Of a stretch of DNA of 64,000 nucleotides, positions 22,701-37,000 are shown piece by piece. The stretch's first letter is position 1; each line of letters starts with the position of its first letter. Source of the stretch: Oryzias latipes (lineage: Eukaryota; Chordata; Actinopteri; Beloniformes; Adrianichthyidae); the NCBI RefSeq assembly GCF_002234675.1, contig NC_019879.2:397501-461500 (forward strand), given 5' to 3'. The position numbers were made by a program, and so were the translations under genes. Under the pieces are notes generated by a model. It searched no databases and was not told where the DNA came from. It saw only the letters and a list, made by a program, of their open reading frames with translations.

Positions 22701-25700
22701 CATAGAACACTAAAGGAACAGCAGCTGTACAAAACAGAACACCAGAGGAACAGTTGCTGAAAGACACAGAACACTGAAAGATCAGCCGCTATACAACACA
22801 GAACACTAAAAGATCAGCCGCTGTACAACACAGAACCCTAAAGGAACAGCTGCTGTACAACACAGAACACTAAAGGATCAGCTGCTGTACAACACAGAAC
22901 ACTAAAGGATCAGCTGCTGAAAGACACAGAACACTAAAAGATCAGCAGCTGTACATCACAGAACAATAAAGGATCAGCCGCTGTACAACACAGAACACTA
23001 AAGGATCAGCCGCTGGACAACACAGAACACTAAAGGATCAGCTGCTGTACAACACAGAACACTAAAGGATCAGCTGCTGAAAGACACAGAACACTAAAAG
23101 ATCACCAGCTGTACATCACAGAACAATAAAGGATCAGCCGCTGTACAACACAGAACACTAAAGGATCAGCCGCTGTACAACACAGAACACTAAAGGAACA
23201 ACCGCTGTACAATACAGAACACTAAAGGATCAGCCGCTGTACAAAACAGAACACTAAAGGAACAGCCGCTGTACAACACAGAACACTAAAGGAACAACCG
23301 CTGTACAATACAGAACACTAAAGGATCAGCCGCTGTACAACACAGAACACTAAAGGAACAGCCGCTGTACAACACAGAACACTAAAGGATCAGCCGCTTT
23401 ACAACACAGAACACTAAAGGATCAGCCGCTATACAACACAGAACACTAAAGGAACAGCTGCTGTACAACACAGAACACTAAAGGAACAGCTGCTGAAAGA
23501 CACAGAACACTAAAAGATCAGCAGCTGTACATCACAGAACAATAAAGGATCAGCCGCTGTACAACACAGAACACTAAAGGATCAGCTGCTGAAAGACACA
23601 GAACACTAAAAGATCAGCAGCTGTACATCACAGAACAATAAAGGATCAGCCGCTGTACAACACAGAACACTAAAGGATCAGCCGCTGTACAACACAGAAC
23701 ACTAAAGGAACAACCGCTGTACAATACAGAACACTAAAGGATCAGCCGCTGTACAACACAGAACACTAAAGGAACAGCCGCTTTACAACACAGAACACTA
23801 AAGGATCAGCCGCTTTACAACACAGAACACTAAAGGATCAGCCGCTATACAACACAGAACACTAAAGGAACAGCTGCTGAAAGACACAGAACACTAAAGG
23901 ATCAGCCGCTGTACAACACAGAACACTAAAGGAACAGCTGCTGAAAGACACAGAACACTAAAGGATCAGCCGCTGTACAACACAGAACACTAAAAGAACA
24001 GCAGCTGTACAAGACAGAACACTAAAGGATCAGCCGCTGTACATCACAGAACACTAAAGGATCAGCTGCTGAAAGACACAGAACACTAAAGGAACAGCAG
24101 CTGTACATCACAGAACACTAAAGGATCAGCCGCTGTACAACACAGAACACCAAAGGATTAGCCGCTGTACAACACAGAACACAAAAGGAACAGCAGCTGT
24201 ACAAGACAGAACACCAAAGGAACAGCTGCTGAAAGACACAGAACACTAAAGGAACAGCTGCTGAAAGACACAGAACACTAAAAGATCAGCCGCTATACAA
24301 CACAGAACACTAAAGGATCAGCTGCTGAAAGACACAGAACACAAAAGGAACAGCAGCTGTACAAGACAGAACACCAAAGGAACAGCTGCTGAAAGACACA
24401 GAACACTAAAAGATCAGCCGCTATACAACACAGAACACTAAAGGAACAGCCGCTGTACAACACAGAACACTAAAGGATCAGCCGCTTTACAACACAGAAC
24501 ACTAAAGGATCAGCCGCTATACAACACAGAACACTAAAGGAACAGCTGCTGAAAGACACAGAACACTAAAGGATCAGCCGCTGTACAACACAGAACACTA
24601 AAGGAACAGCTGCTGAAAGACACAGAACACTAAAGGATCAGCCGCTGTACAACACAGAACACTAAAGGAACAGCTGCTGAAAGACACAGAACACTAAAAT
24701 ATCAGCCGCTATACAACACAGAACACTAAAGGAACAGCCGCTGTACAACACAGAACACTAAAGGATCAGCCGCTTTACAACACAGAACACTAAAGGATCA
24801 GCCGCTATACAACACAGAACACTAAAGGAACAGCTGCTGAAAGACACAGAACACTAAAGGATCAGCCGCTGTACAACACAGAACACTAAAGGAACAGCTG
24901 CTGAAAGACACAGAACACTAAAGGATCAGCCGCTGTACAACACAGAACACTAAAGGAACAGCTGCTGAAAGACACAGAACACAAAAGGAACTGCCGCTGT
25001 ACAACACAGAACACTAAAGGATCAGCCGCTGTACAACACAGAACACTAAAGGAACAGCCGCTGTACAACACAGAAGACTAAAGGATCAGCCGCTTTACAA
25101 CACAGAACACTAAAGGATCAGCCGCTATACAACACAGAACACTAAAGGAAAAGCTGCTGAAAGACACAGAACACTTAAGGATCAGCCGCTGTACAACAAA
25201 GAACACTAAAGGATCAGCCGCTATACAACACAGAACACTAAAGGATCAGCCGCTGTACAACACAAAACACTAAAGGAACAGCTGCTGAGAGACACAGAAC
25301 ACTAAAGGATCAACCGCTGTACAACATAGAACACTAAAAGAACAGCAGCTGTACAAAACAGAACACCAGAGGAACAGTTGCTGAAAGACACAGAACACTA
25401 AAAGATCAGCCGCTATACAACACAGAACACTAAAAGATCAGCCGCTGTACAACACAGAACCCTAAAGGAACAGCAGCTGTACATCACAGAACACTAAAAG
25501 ATCAGCCGTTGGACAACACAGAACACTAAAGGATCAGCTGCTGTACAACACAGAACACTAAAGGATCAGCTGCTGTACAACACAGAACACTAAAAGATCA
25601 GCAGCTGTACATCACAGAACAATAAAGGATCAGCCGCTGTACAACACAGAACACTAAAGGATCAGCCGCTGTACAACACAGAACACTTAAGGAACAACCG

Positions 25701-28700
25701 CTGTACAACACAGAACACTAAAGGATCAGCCGCTGTACAACACAGAACACTAAAGGAACAGCTCCTGAAAGACACAGAACACTAAAGGATCAGCCGCTGT
25801 ACAACACAGAACACTAAAGGAACAGCCGCTGTACAACACAGAACACTTAAGGATCAGCCGCTGTACAACACAGAACACTAAAGGATCAGCCGCTGTACAA
25901 CACAGAACACTAAAGGAACAGCTGCTGAAGGACACAGAACACTAAAGGATCAGCCGCTGTACAACACAGAACACTAAAGGATCAGCCGCTGTACAACACA
26001 GAACACTAAAGGAACAGCAGCTGTACAAGACAGAACACTAAAGGATCAGCAGCTGTACATCACAGAACACTAAAGGATCAGCCGCTGTACAACACAGAAC
26101 ACCAAAGGATTAGCCGCTGTACAACACAGAACACTAAAGGAACAGCTGCTGAGAGACACAGAACACTAAAGGATCAATCGCTGTACAACATAGAACACTA
26201 AAGGAACAGCAGCTGTACAAAACAGAACACCAGAGGAACAGTTGCTGAAAGACACAGAACACTAAAAGATCAGCCGCTATACAACACAGAACACTAAAGG
26301 ATCAGCCGCCGTACAACACAGAACACTAAAGGAACAACCGCTGTACAATACAGAACACTAAAGGATCAGCCGCTGTACAACACAGAACACTAAAGGAACA
26401 GCCGCTTTACAACACAGAACACTAAAGGATCAGCCGCTATACAACACAGAACACTAAAGGAACAGCTGCTGAAAGACACAGAACACTAAAGGATCAGCCG
26501 CTGTACAACACAGAACACTAAACAGCTGCTGAAAGACACAGAACACTAAAGGATCAGCCGCTGTACAACACAGAACACTAAAGGAACAGCTGCTGAAAGA
26601 CACAGAACACTAAAGGATCAGCCGCTGTACAACACAGAACACTAAAGGAACAGCTGCTGAAAGACACAGAACACTAAAGGATCAGCCGCTGTACATCACA
26701 GAACACTAAAGGAACAGCTGCTGAAAGACACAGAACACTAAAGGATCAGCCGCTGTACAACACAGAACACAAAAGGAACAGCAGCTGTACAAGACAGAAC
26801 ACCAAAGGAACAGCTGCTGAAAGACACAGAACACTAAAGGAACAGCTGCTGAAAGACACAAAACACTAAAAGATCAGCCGCTATACAACACAGAACACTA
26901 AAGGATCAGCTGCTGAAAGACACAGAACACTAAAGGAACAGGAGCTGTACATCACAGAACACTAAAGGATCAGCTGCTGTACAACACAGAACACCAAAGG
27001 ATTAGCCGCTGTACAACACAGAACACAAAAGGAACAGCAGCTGTACAAGACAGAACACCAAAGGAACAGCTGCTGAAAGACACAGAACACTAAAAGATCA
27101 GCCGCTATACAACACAGAACACTTAAGGAACAGCAGCTGTACAACACAGAAGACCAAAGGATCAACAGCTGTACAACACAGAACACTAAAGGATCAGCCG
27201 CTTTACAACACAGAACACTAAAGGATCAGCTGCTGAAAGACACAGAACACTAAAAGATCAGACGCTGTACAAAACAGAACAGTAAAGATCAGCCGCTGTA
27301 CAACACAGAACACTAAAGGATCAGCCGCTATACAACACAGAACACTAAAGGAACAGCTGCTGAAAGACACAGAACACTAAAGGATCAGCCGTTGTACAAC
27401 ACTGAACACTAAAGGAACAGTTGCTGAAAGACACAGAACACTAAAGGATCAGCCGCTGTACAACACAGAACACTAAAGGAACAGCTGCTGAGAGACACAG
27501 AACACTAAAAGATCAACCGGTGTACAACATAGAACACTAAAGGATCAGCCGCTGTAAAACAGAGAACACTAAAGGATCAGCCGCTGTACAACACAGAACA
27601 CTAAAGGAACAGCTGCTGAAAGACACAGAACACTAAAAGATCAGCCGCTATACAACACAAAACACTAAAAGATCAGCCGCTGTACAACACAGAACCCTAA
27701 AGGAACAGCAGCTGTACATCACAGAAAACTAAAGGATCAGCCGCTATACAACACAGAATACTAAAGGATCAGCCGCTGTACAACATAGAACACTAAAAGA
27801 ACAGCAGCTGTACAAAACAGAACACCAGAGGAACAGTTGCTGAAAGACACAGAACACTAAAAGATCAGCCGCTATACAACACAGAACACTAAAAGATCAG
27901 CCGCTGTACAACACAGAACCCTAAAGGAACAGCAGCTGTACATCACAGAACACTAAAAGATCAGCCGCTGGACAACACAGAACACTAAAGGATTAGCCGC
28001 TGTACAACACAGGACACTAAAGGATCAGCTGCTGAAAGACACAGAACACTAAAAGATCAGCAGCTGTACATCACAGAACAATAAAGGATCAGCCGCTGTA
28101 CAACACAGAACACTAAAGGAACAACCGCTGTACAACACAGAACACTAAAGGATCAGCCGCTGTACATCACAGAACACTAAAGGATCAGCTGCTGAAAGAC
28201 ACAGAACACAAAAGGAACTGCAGCTGTACATCACAGAACACTAAAAGACCAGCCGCTGTACAACACAGAACACCAAAGGATTAGCCGCTGTACAACACAG
28301 AACACAAAAGGAACAGCAGCTGTACAAGACAGAACACCAAAGGAAAAGCTGCTGAAAGACACAGAACACTAAAGGAACAGCTGCTGAAAGACACAGAACA
28401 CTAAAAGATCAGCCGCTATACAACACAGAACACCAAAGGAACACCTGCTGAAAGACACAGAACACAAAAGGAACAGCAGCTGTACAAGACAGAACACCAA
28501 AGGAACAGCTGCTGAAAGACACAGAACACTAAAAGATCAGCCGCTATACAACACAGAACACTAGAGGATCAGCTGCTGAAAGACACAGAACACTAAAGGA
28601 ACAGCAGCTGTACATCACAGAACACTAAAGGATCAGCCGCTGTACAACACAGAACACCAAAGGATTAGCCGCTGTACAACACAGAACACAAAAGGAACAG

Positions 28701-31700
28701 CAGCTGTACAAGACAGAACACCAAAGGAACAGCTGCTGAAAGACACAGAACACTAAAGGAACAGCTGCTGAAAGACACAGAACACTAAAGGAACAGCTGC
28801 TGAAAGACACAGAACACCAAAGGATTAGCCGCTGTACAACACAGAACACAAAAGGAACAGCAGCTGTACAAGACAGAACACCAAAGGAACAGCTGCTGAA
28901 AGACACAGAACACTAAAAGATCAGCCGCTATACAACACAGAACACTAAAGGATCAGCTGCTGAAAGACACAGAACACTAAAGGAACAGCAGCTGTACATC
29001 ACAGAACACCAAAGGATTAGCCGCTGTAAAACACAGAACACAAAAGGAACAGCCGCTGTACAACACAGAACACTAAAGGATCAGCCGCTTTACAACACAG
29101 AACACTAAAGGATCAGCCGCTATACAACACAGAACACTAAAGGAACAGCTGCTGAAAGACACAGAACACTAAAGGATCAGCCGCTGTACAACACAGAACA
29201 CTAAAGGAACAGCTGCTGAAAGACACAGAACACTAAAGGATCAGCCGCTGTACAACACAGAACACTAAAGGAACAGCTGCTGAAAGACACAGAACACAAA
29301 AGGAACTGCCGCTGTACAACACAGAACACTAAAGGATCAGCCGCTGTACAACACAGAACACTAAAGGAACAGCCGCTGTACAACACAGAAGACTAAAGGA
29401 TCAGCCGCTTTACAACACAGAACACTAAAGGATCAGCCGCTATACAACACAGAACACTAAAGGAAAAGCTGCTGAAAGACACAGAACACTAAAGGATCAG
29501 CCGCTGTACAAAAAAGAACACTAAAGGATCAGCCGCTATACAACACAGAACACTAAAGGATCAGCCGCTGTACAACACAAAACACTAAAGGAACAGCTGC
29601 TGAGAGACACAGAACACTAAAGGATCAACCGCTGTACAACATAGAACACTAAAAGAACAGCAGCTGTACAAAACAGAACACCAGAGGAACAGTTGCTGAA
29701 AGACACAGAACACTAAAAGATCAGCCCGCTATACAACACAGAACACTAAAAGATCAGCCGCTGTACAACACAGAACCCTAAAGGAACAGCAGCTGTACAT
29801 CACAGAACACTAAAAGATCAGCCGCTGGACAACACAGAACACTAAAGGATCAGCTGCTGTACAACACAGAACACTAAAGGATCAGCTGCTGTACAACACA
29901 GAACACTAAAAGATCAGCGACACACAGAACATAAAGAAGCTGCTTAAAACACAGCCGCTGTAAACACAGAACATAAAGGATCAGCCGCTGTACAACACAG
30001 AACACTAAAGGATCAGCCGCTGTACAACACAGAACACTAAAGGAACAAGCCGCTGTACAACACAGAACACTAAAGGAATCAGCTCGCTGTACAACACAGA
30101 ACACTAAAGGATCAGCCGCTGTACAACACAGAACACTAAAGGAACAGCCGCTGAAAGACACAGAACACTAAAGGATCAGCCGCTGTACAACACAGAACAC
30201 TAAAGGATCAGCCGCTGTACAACACAGAACACTAAAGGATCAGCAGCTGTACAACACAGAACACTAAAGGAATCAGCCGCTGTACAGGACACAGAACACT
30301 AAAGGAATCAAGCCGCTGTACAACACAGAACACTAAAGGATCAGCCGCTGTACAACACAGGAACACTAAAGGAACAGCAGCTGTACAACACAGAACACTA
30401 AAGGAACAGCTGCTGACAACACAGAACACTAAAGGATCAGCCGCTGTACCAACATAGAACACTAAAGGAACAGCAGCTGTACAAAACAGAACACCAGAGG
30501 AACAGTTGCTGAAAGACACAGAACACTAAAAGATCAGCCCGCTATACAACAAAAAAGAAACAACAAAAAAAATCAGCCGCGTACAACAAAAAAAAAAAAA
30601 AAAAAACACAGAACACTAAAGGATCAAGCCGCTGTACAACACAGAACACTAAAGGAACAACCCGCTGTAACAATACAGAACACTAAAGGATCAGCCGCTG
30701 TACAACACAGAACACTAAAGGAACCAGCCCGCTTACAACACAGAACACTAAAAGGATCAAGCCCGCTATAACAACACAGAACACTAAAGGGAACAGCTGT
30801 TGAAAGACACAGAACACTAAAGGATCAGCCGCTGTACAACACAGAACACTAAAGGAACAGCTGCTGAAAGACACAGAACACTAAAGGATCAGCCGCTGTA
30901 CAACACAGAACACTAAAGGAACAGCTGCTGAAAGACACAGAACACTAAAGGATCAGCCGCTGTACAACACAGAACACTAAAGGAACAGCTGCTGAAAGAC
31001 ACAGAACACTAAAGGATCAACCGCTGTACAACATAGAACACTAAAAGAACAGCAGCTGTACAAAACAGAACACCAGAAGGAACAGTTGCTGAAAGACACA
31101 GAACACTAAAAGATCAGCCGCTATAACAACACAGAACACTAAAGATCAGCCGCTGTACAACACAGAACCCTAAAGGAACAGCAGCTGTACATCACAGAAC
31201 ACTAAAAGATCAGCCGCTGGACAACACAGAACACTAAAGGATCAGCTGCTGTACAACACAGAACACTAAAGGATCAGCTGCTGTACAACACAGAACACTA
31301 AAAGATCAGCAGCTGTACATCACAGAACAATAAAGGATCAGCCGCTGTACAACACAGAACACTAAAGGATCAGCCGCTGTACAACACAGAACACTAAAGG
31401 ACAACCGCTGTACAACACAGAACACTAAAGGATCAGCCGCTGTACAACACAGAACACTAAAGGAACAGCTGCCTGAAAGACACAGAACACTAAAGGATCA
31501 GCCGCTGTACAACACAGAACAAAAACAAAAGAAAAAACAGAAAAAAAAAAAAAAAAAAAATAAAGACACAAACACAGAACACTAAAGGAACAGCGCTGTA
31601 CAACACAGAACACTAAAGGATCAGCCGCTGTACAACACAGAACACTAAAGGATCAGCCGCTGTACAACACAGAACCTAAAAGACAGAACACTAAAGGAAG

Positions 31701-32151
31701 CAGCTGAAACACAGAACACTAAAGGACAGCGCTGTACACAGAACACTAAAGGATCAGCCGCTGTACAACACAGAACACTAAAGGATCAGCCGCTGTCACC
31801 GAACACAGAACACTAAAGGAACAGCAGCTGTACAACACAGAAGACTAAAGGAACAGCAGCTGTACATCACAGAACACTAAAGGATCAGCCGCTGTACAAC
31901 ACAGAACACCTAAAGGATTAGACACACAGCGCTGGTATGCAAACACAGAACACTAAAGGAACACGCTCCAGAACATAAGGATCAGCCGCTTACAACACAG
32001 AACACTGAACAGCTGGATAGACCTAATCAGCCGCTGTACAACATCAGAACACTAAAAGACAGCAGCTGTACAAAACAGAACACCAAGGAACAGTGCTGAA
32101 AGACACAGAACACTAAAGATCAGCGCTATAAACATAGAACACTAAAGGATC
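16770..32151. repeat. 32-bp satellite, more than 15 kb
   Basis: About 480 tandem copies of a 32-mer, consensus GATCAGCCGCTGTACAACAC plus AGAACACTAAAG. Recurrent variants replace the middle with GCTGCTGAAAGACAC, GCAGCTGTACATCAC or GCCGCTATACAACAC. Multi-kilobase blocks are duplicated inside it: the marker GGAACTGCCGCTG recurs with an offset of 4,315 bp, and GGATTAGCCGCTG markers are spaced 1,984 and 1,824 bp apart (62 and 57 units). The period is not a multiple of three. The minus-strand Cys/Ser/Val/Leu-rich frames of about 61 codons are repeat artefacts. The array runs into an assembly gap, so its true length is unknown. Confidence 0.97.
29920..32151. other. Irregular, probably error-rich end of the satellite
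   Basis: From about 29920 the 32-bp rhythm becomes irregular. Single-base insertions and deletions are frequent, units are truncated, and there are poly-A patches at about 30580-30606 and 31528-31560. The change is abrupt and worsens toward the gap. That suggests unpolished consensus rather than biological decay. Confidence 0.7.
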
Positions 32152-33151
32152 NNNNNNNNNNNNNNNNNNNNNNNNNNNNNNNNNNNNNNNNNNNNNNNNN
32201 NNNNNNNNNNNNNNNNNNNNNNNNNNNNNNNNNNNNNNNNNNNNNNNNNNNNNNNNNNNNNNNNNNNNNNNNNNNNNNNNNNNNNNNNNNNNNNNNNNNN
32301 NNNNNNNNNNNNNNNNNNNNNNNNNNNNNNNNNNNNNNNNNNNNNNNNNNNNNNNNNNNNNNNNNNNNNNNNNNNNNNNNNNNNNNNNNNNNNNNNNNNN
32401 NNNNNNNNNNNNNNNNNNNNNNNNNNNNNNNNNNNNNNNNNNNNNNNNNNNNNNNNNNNNNNNNNNNNNNNNNNNNNNNNNNNNNNNNNNNNNNNNNNNN
32501 NNNNNNNNNNNNNNNNNNNNNNNNNNNNNNNNNNNNNNNNNNNNNNNNNNNNNNNNNNNNNNNNNNNNNNNNNNNNNNNNNNNNNNNNNNNNNNNNNNNN
32601 NNNNNNNNNNNNNNNNNNNNNNNNNNNNNNNNNNNNNNNNNNNNNNNNNNNNNNNNNNNNNNNNNNNNNNNNNNNNNNNNNNNNNNNNNNNNNNNNNNNN
32701 NNNNNNNNNNNNNNNNNNNNNNNNNNNNNNNNNNNNNNNNNNNNNNNNNNNNNNNNNNNNNNNNNNNNNNNNNNNNNNNNNNNNNNNNNNNNNNNNNNNN
32801 NNNNNNNNNNNNNNNNNNNNNNNNNNNNNNNNNNNNNNNNNNNNNNNNNNNNNNNNNNNNNNNNNNNNNNNNNNNNNNNNNNNNNNNNNNNNNNNNNNNN
32901 NNNNNNNNNNNNNNNNNNNNNNNNNNNNNNNNNNNNNNNNNNNNNNNNNNNNNNNNNNNNNNNNNNNNNNNNNNNNNNNNNNNNNNNNNNNNNNNNNNNN
33001 NNNNNNNNNNNNNNNNNNNNNNNNNNNNNNNNNNNNNNNNNNNNNNNNNNNNNNNNNNNNNNNNNNNNNNNNNNNNNNNNNNNNNNNNNNNNNNNNNNNN
33101 NNNNNNNNNNNNNNNNNNNNNNNNNNNNNNNNNNNNNNNNNNNNNNNNNNN
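32152..33151. other. Assembly gap of 1,000 N
   Basis: Exactly 1,000 undetermined bases join the satellite to GC-rich DNA. A round number usually means arbitrary length. Reading frames crossing it have no meaning. Confidence 0.99.
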
Positions 33152-34046
33152 GGGGTGGGGGCCTGGGCTTGCTCCGGGGGGGGCGACGCTTTCTGGCTCC
33201 TCTCTCTCTGTGTGGGGTGGGTGGTGCCGGGCCTGGGGTGTCGGCGCCTCCGGGGGTGGGGCCCCTGGGCTGGGTGGCCCTGGCCCCTTTGCTGGGGGGG
33301 GGGGGGGGCTGGGGGACAGCTGTTTGACCACCGGGGGACAGTCTACCAGCTGTCCCCAACTTACCCCCTTCCTCATATAACCTCATATTAGGGTGAGGGG
33401 GGTGGGAGAGGTCTAGCCTGCGATGCACCTTGGGGGGGGGGCTACTTGGCAGTGGCCCTCCTCCTATGGTTGCCCCCCTCTTTCGGTTTTATTTGCACCT
33501 TAGACATGTAGGGTCCTTGGTAGGGGGGGTGCTTGGACATCACTGCAAGCAAGCAACAGATGTCCTCCCAGCACCCTACCCGCCAATTTTAACCGCACCT
33601 TAGACATTTAGGGCCCCTCGGTGGGGAGGGTGAGGGGACATCACTGTAAGTAATCAGGAGATGTCCCCTTAGTGCCTTACTCGCCAATTTTAACTGCACC
33701 CCCCATAGTACACACACCCCTCCCCCTTCAATATATACATTCCAACATAAACACACACACCCTCTCAAACACACATACACGCACACACATTTTGCAAGGA
33801 AGGTGGGACCTGGGTCCATCTGTCCCCTACCCCTTCCCTGGTGGGGGGTGCGGGCCCCTTGGCGATGGCGGCCGTGTCCCTTGGGTGCCGGCTCCCTGGG
33901 CCCGGCGGTGCTCTCTCCGCACGGTGGGGGGGGTTCATATTACACCTGAGCCGGGGGTGTTCGTGTCCCTGGGGGGTGGGTCCTTGTCCTTGCCCCTGAG
34001 CGCTGGGCCCCGCCAAACTTCCAACATGGCCGAGCCTGGTCGGGCC
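33152..34046 (+). repeat. GC-rich module, forward copy
   Basis: G-rich DNA starting at the gap edge. It is present again in reverse complement at 35230-36170: the signatures GTTTGACCACCGGGGGACAG, CGCCAATTTTAAC and GCCGAGCCTGGTC all recur inverted there. It ends at GGCCATA, next to a TTTA microsatellite. The open frames on both strands are composition artefacts. Its left side is cut by the gap. Confidence 0.85.
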
Positions 34047-34050
34047 ATAT

Positions 34051-34085
<35 letters not shown>

Positions 34086-34094
34086 TTTTTTTAA
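34047..34094 (+). repeat. TTTA microsatellite
   Basis: (TTTA)n followed by a T run, directly before AACTTGTCCTG. A shorter inverted version lies at about 37350-37378, at the opposite end of the foldback structure. Confidence 0.9.
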
Positions 34095-37000
34095 CTTGTC
34101 CTGTCCAACAGCTGGGCAGTCAGATGAGAGCTGAGGGCCTCTTGGGTTGGACATATTTTACTTTAACAAGAGGGGTTATTAATCTTCAGACAAACCAAAG
34201 GTATGTCTGAATAAACCCCTTTTGTAATTGAGGCCAAACTTTATTAATTTCAAACATGTCTGAAAATCTTTGGTGTTGGACCGGACGGAAAAGGAAAGAG
34301 GGGAAGAAAAGAGAGGGACGTTAGAGAGAGGGGGGGTAGGGGGTGATAATAGGAGGGGAAGGGGGATAAGACCATGAAGCAGCATAAAGCAACAAGTTTA
34401 CTGGTTGTTAATCATTATGGTAAGGTTTAAATGTAAAAAAAAAAAAAAAAAAAAAAAAAAGGGCGGAGTGTGTGTGCGGAGCCTGTCCACACACACACTC
34501 AAATGTTATAAACACACCTGTTAGTTGCAAAAATGTCCACCTGTCGACATGTACACAAAACAGATAGTGTTCACACGCATACTTATGCCTTAAAACCAAC
34601 TAGTGTGAAATATTTCAGTCATTCAGTCTGTTGAGCTAACACCTGTGCTCAGGTGAGTGTTTATGTTCTTCTAAAATGGATGGTGGAACGTGAAAAGAAG
34701 GAGGGAGAGTGCCCAGCCATCCCCACCCCAAGACCCCCACCGCACCAGCAGCGGCAGCCGGAATCCCCCCAACGCCACACGGGAACCGGCAGGGAACAAC
34801 CGCCGCCCGGGCGACCAAGCCCGCCACCCAGGCCGGGGCCAGCAGGGCCGCCGCAAGGCCCCCAGAGCCAGAGAGCAGGGAGGCACGGAGGAAAGAGGGC
34901 GCCGCCCCAGCCCAACCAGGAGAGCAGCCCCCCCGCCGCGCCGGGAGAACCCAACGCAGGGCCCCACCGGAGAAGGACGCCCACAGCCCCAGACGAGCAC
35001 CCCACCACCACCCAGGAGTTCCGGGCATCCCCCCGCCCCAACCCCAGGTACGAGCCAGGATCCCCCAAGGGAGACCCACTCCGCACTCCAGGCAGCAATC
35101 TGCCCGGCCGACGGTTGGTCCAGGGAGGAGCGAGGCAGGGGCCCGCCGCCCCCGCCCAGGAGGGGGGAACCCCGGGGAAAAAAGAGGGCCCACAAGGGGT
35201 GTTGTAAATATGGCCTGACCAGGCTCGGCCAAAGTTGGAAATTTGGCGGGGCCCAGCACTCAGGAGCAAGGACCAGAACCCACCCCCCAGGGACACGAAC
35301 ACCCCCAGCTCAGATGTAATGTGAACCCCCCCACCGCGCGGAGAGAGCACCGCTGGGCCCAGGAAGCCGGCACCCCGGGGACACAGCCGCCGTTGCAAAG
35401 GGGCCCGTACCCCCCACCAGGGAAGAGGCAGGGGACAGATGGTCCTAGGTCCCACCTTCCTTGCAAAATGTGTGTGCGTGTATGTGTGTTTGAGAGAGTG
35501 TGTGTGTGCATGTGTGTGTGTTTATGTTGGGATGTATATATTGAGGGGGGAGGGGTGTGTGTACTAAGGGGGGTGCGGTTAAAATTGGCGGGTAGGGCAC
35601 TAAGGGGACATCTCCTGATTACTCACAGTGACGTCCCCTCATCCTCCCCACCAAGGGGCCCTAAATGTCTAAGGTGCGGTTAAAATTGGCGGGTAGGGTG
35701 CTAGGAGGACATCCGCTGCTTGCTGGCAGTGATGTCCAAGCACCCCCCCTACCAAGAGCCCTACATGTCTAAGGTGCAAATAAAACCGAAAGAGGGGGGG
35801 CCCACTCCATACGGCAACCACAGGAGGGGGGCCACTGCCTAGTAAACCCCCCCCCCAAGGCTCATCGCAGGCTAAGCCCCCCACCCCCTCACCCTATTAT
35901 GAGGTTATATGAGGAAGGGGGTAAGTTGGGGACAGATGATAGACTGTCCCCCGGTGGTCAAACAGCCGTCCCCCCCCCCCCCCCCCCCCAGCAAGGGGGC
36001 CAGGCCCACCCAGCCCTGGGGCCCCACCCCCGGAGGCGCAGACACCCCAGGCCCAGCACCACCACCCCCACACAGAGAGAGGGGAGCCAGAAAGCGCCGC
36101 CCCCCCCCGGAGCAAGCCCAGGCCCCCACCCCCAAACGCCGGCCCTAGAAGAGCTCTGGTCAGGCCTCGACGGGACCGAGGCAGCCAACCGGCCGGGGAA
36201 ACCGCCGATGGCCTCAGCGGAGACCCCGACCCGTCAACCCCCCCTGCCCCGTCGGCCATATTTATAACACCCCTTGTGGGCCACCCTTTTTTCCCCGGGG
36301 TTCCCCCCTCCTGGGCGGGGGCGGCGGGCCCCTGCCTTGCTCCTCCCTGGACCAACCGTGGGCCGGGTGGGTGGCTGCCTGGAGTGCGGAGCGGGTCTCC
36401 CTTGGGGGGTCCTGGCTCGTACCTGGGGTTGGGGCGGGGGTATGCCCGGAACTCCTGGGTGGTGGTGGGGTGCTCGTCTGGGGCTGTGGGCGTCCTTCTC
36501 CGGTGGGGCCCTGCGTTGGGCTCTTCCGGCGCGGCGGGGGGGCTGCTTTCCTGGCTGGGCTGGGGCGGCGCTCTCTTTCCCTCCTCGCCTCCCTGCTCTC
36601 TGGCTCTGGGGGCCTCGCGGCGGTCCTGCTGGCCCTGGCCTGGGTGGCGGTCTTGGTCGCCCGGGGGGCGGTTGTTCCCTGCCTGTTCCCGTGTGGCGTT
36701 GGGGGAATTCCGGCTGCCGCTGCTGCGGGGGTCTGGGTGTGGGGGTGGCTGGGCGCTCCTCCTCCTTCTTTTCACGTTCCACCATCCATTTTAGAAGAAC
36801 ATAAACACTCACTTGAGCACAGGTGTTAGCTCACCTTTGCACTAATAGTTTGCATGATTGAATGAATAAAATATTTCACACTAGTTGGTTTAAAGGCATA
36901 GGTATGCGTTCGTGAACACTATCTGTTTTGTGTACATGTCGACAGGTGGACAGTTTTGCAGCTAGCAGGTGTGTTGATAACATTTGAGTGTGTGTGAACA

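Noticed and set aside
18550..31613. Family of roughly 61-residue Cys/Ser/Val-rich small proteins on the minus strand
   Set aside because: Each is the same satellite read in frame until a stop recurs. The 32-bp period shifts frame every unit.
16770..32151. CRISPR array
   Set aside because: The 32-bp units are contiguous without unique spacers, and the setting is a vertebrate genome.
32126..33428. Frames of more than 400 codons spanning the N run
   Set aside because: Most codons are undetermined gap bases.
34636..36829. Proline/arginine- and glycine-rich proteins on both strands
   Set aside because: Very GC-rich inverted arms leave several frames open at once. No domain, no exon borders and no frame preference.
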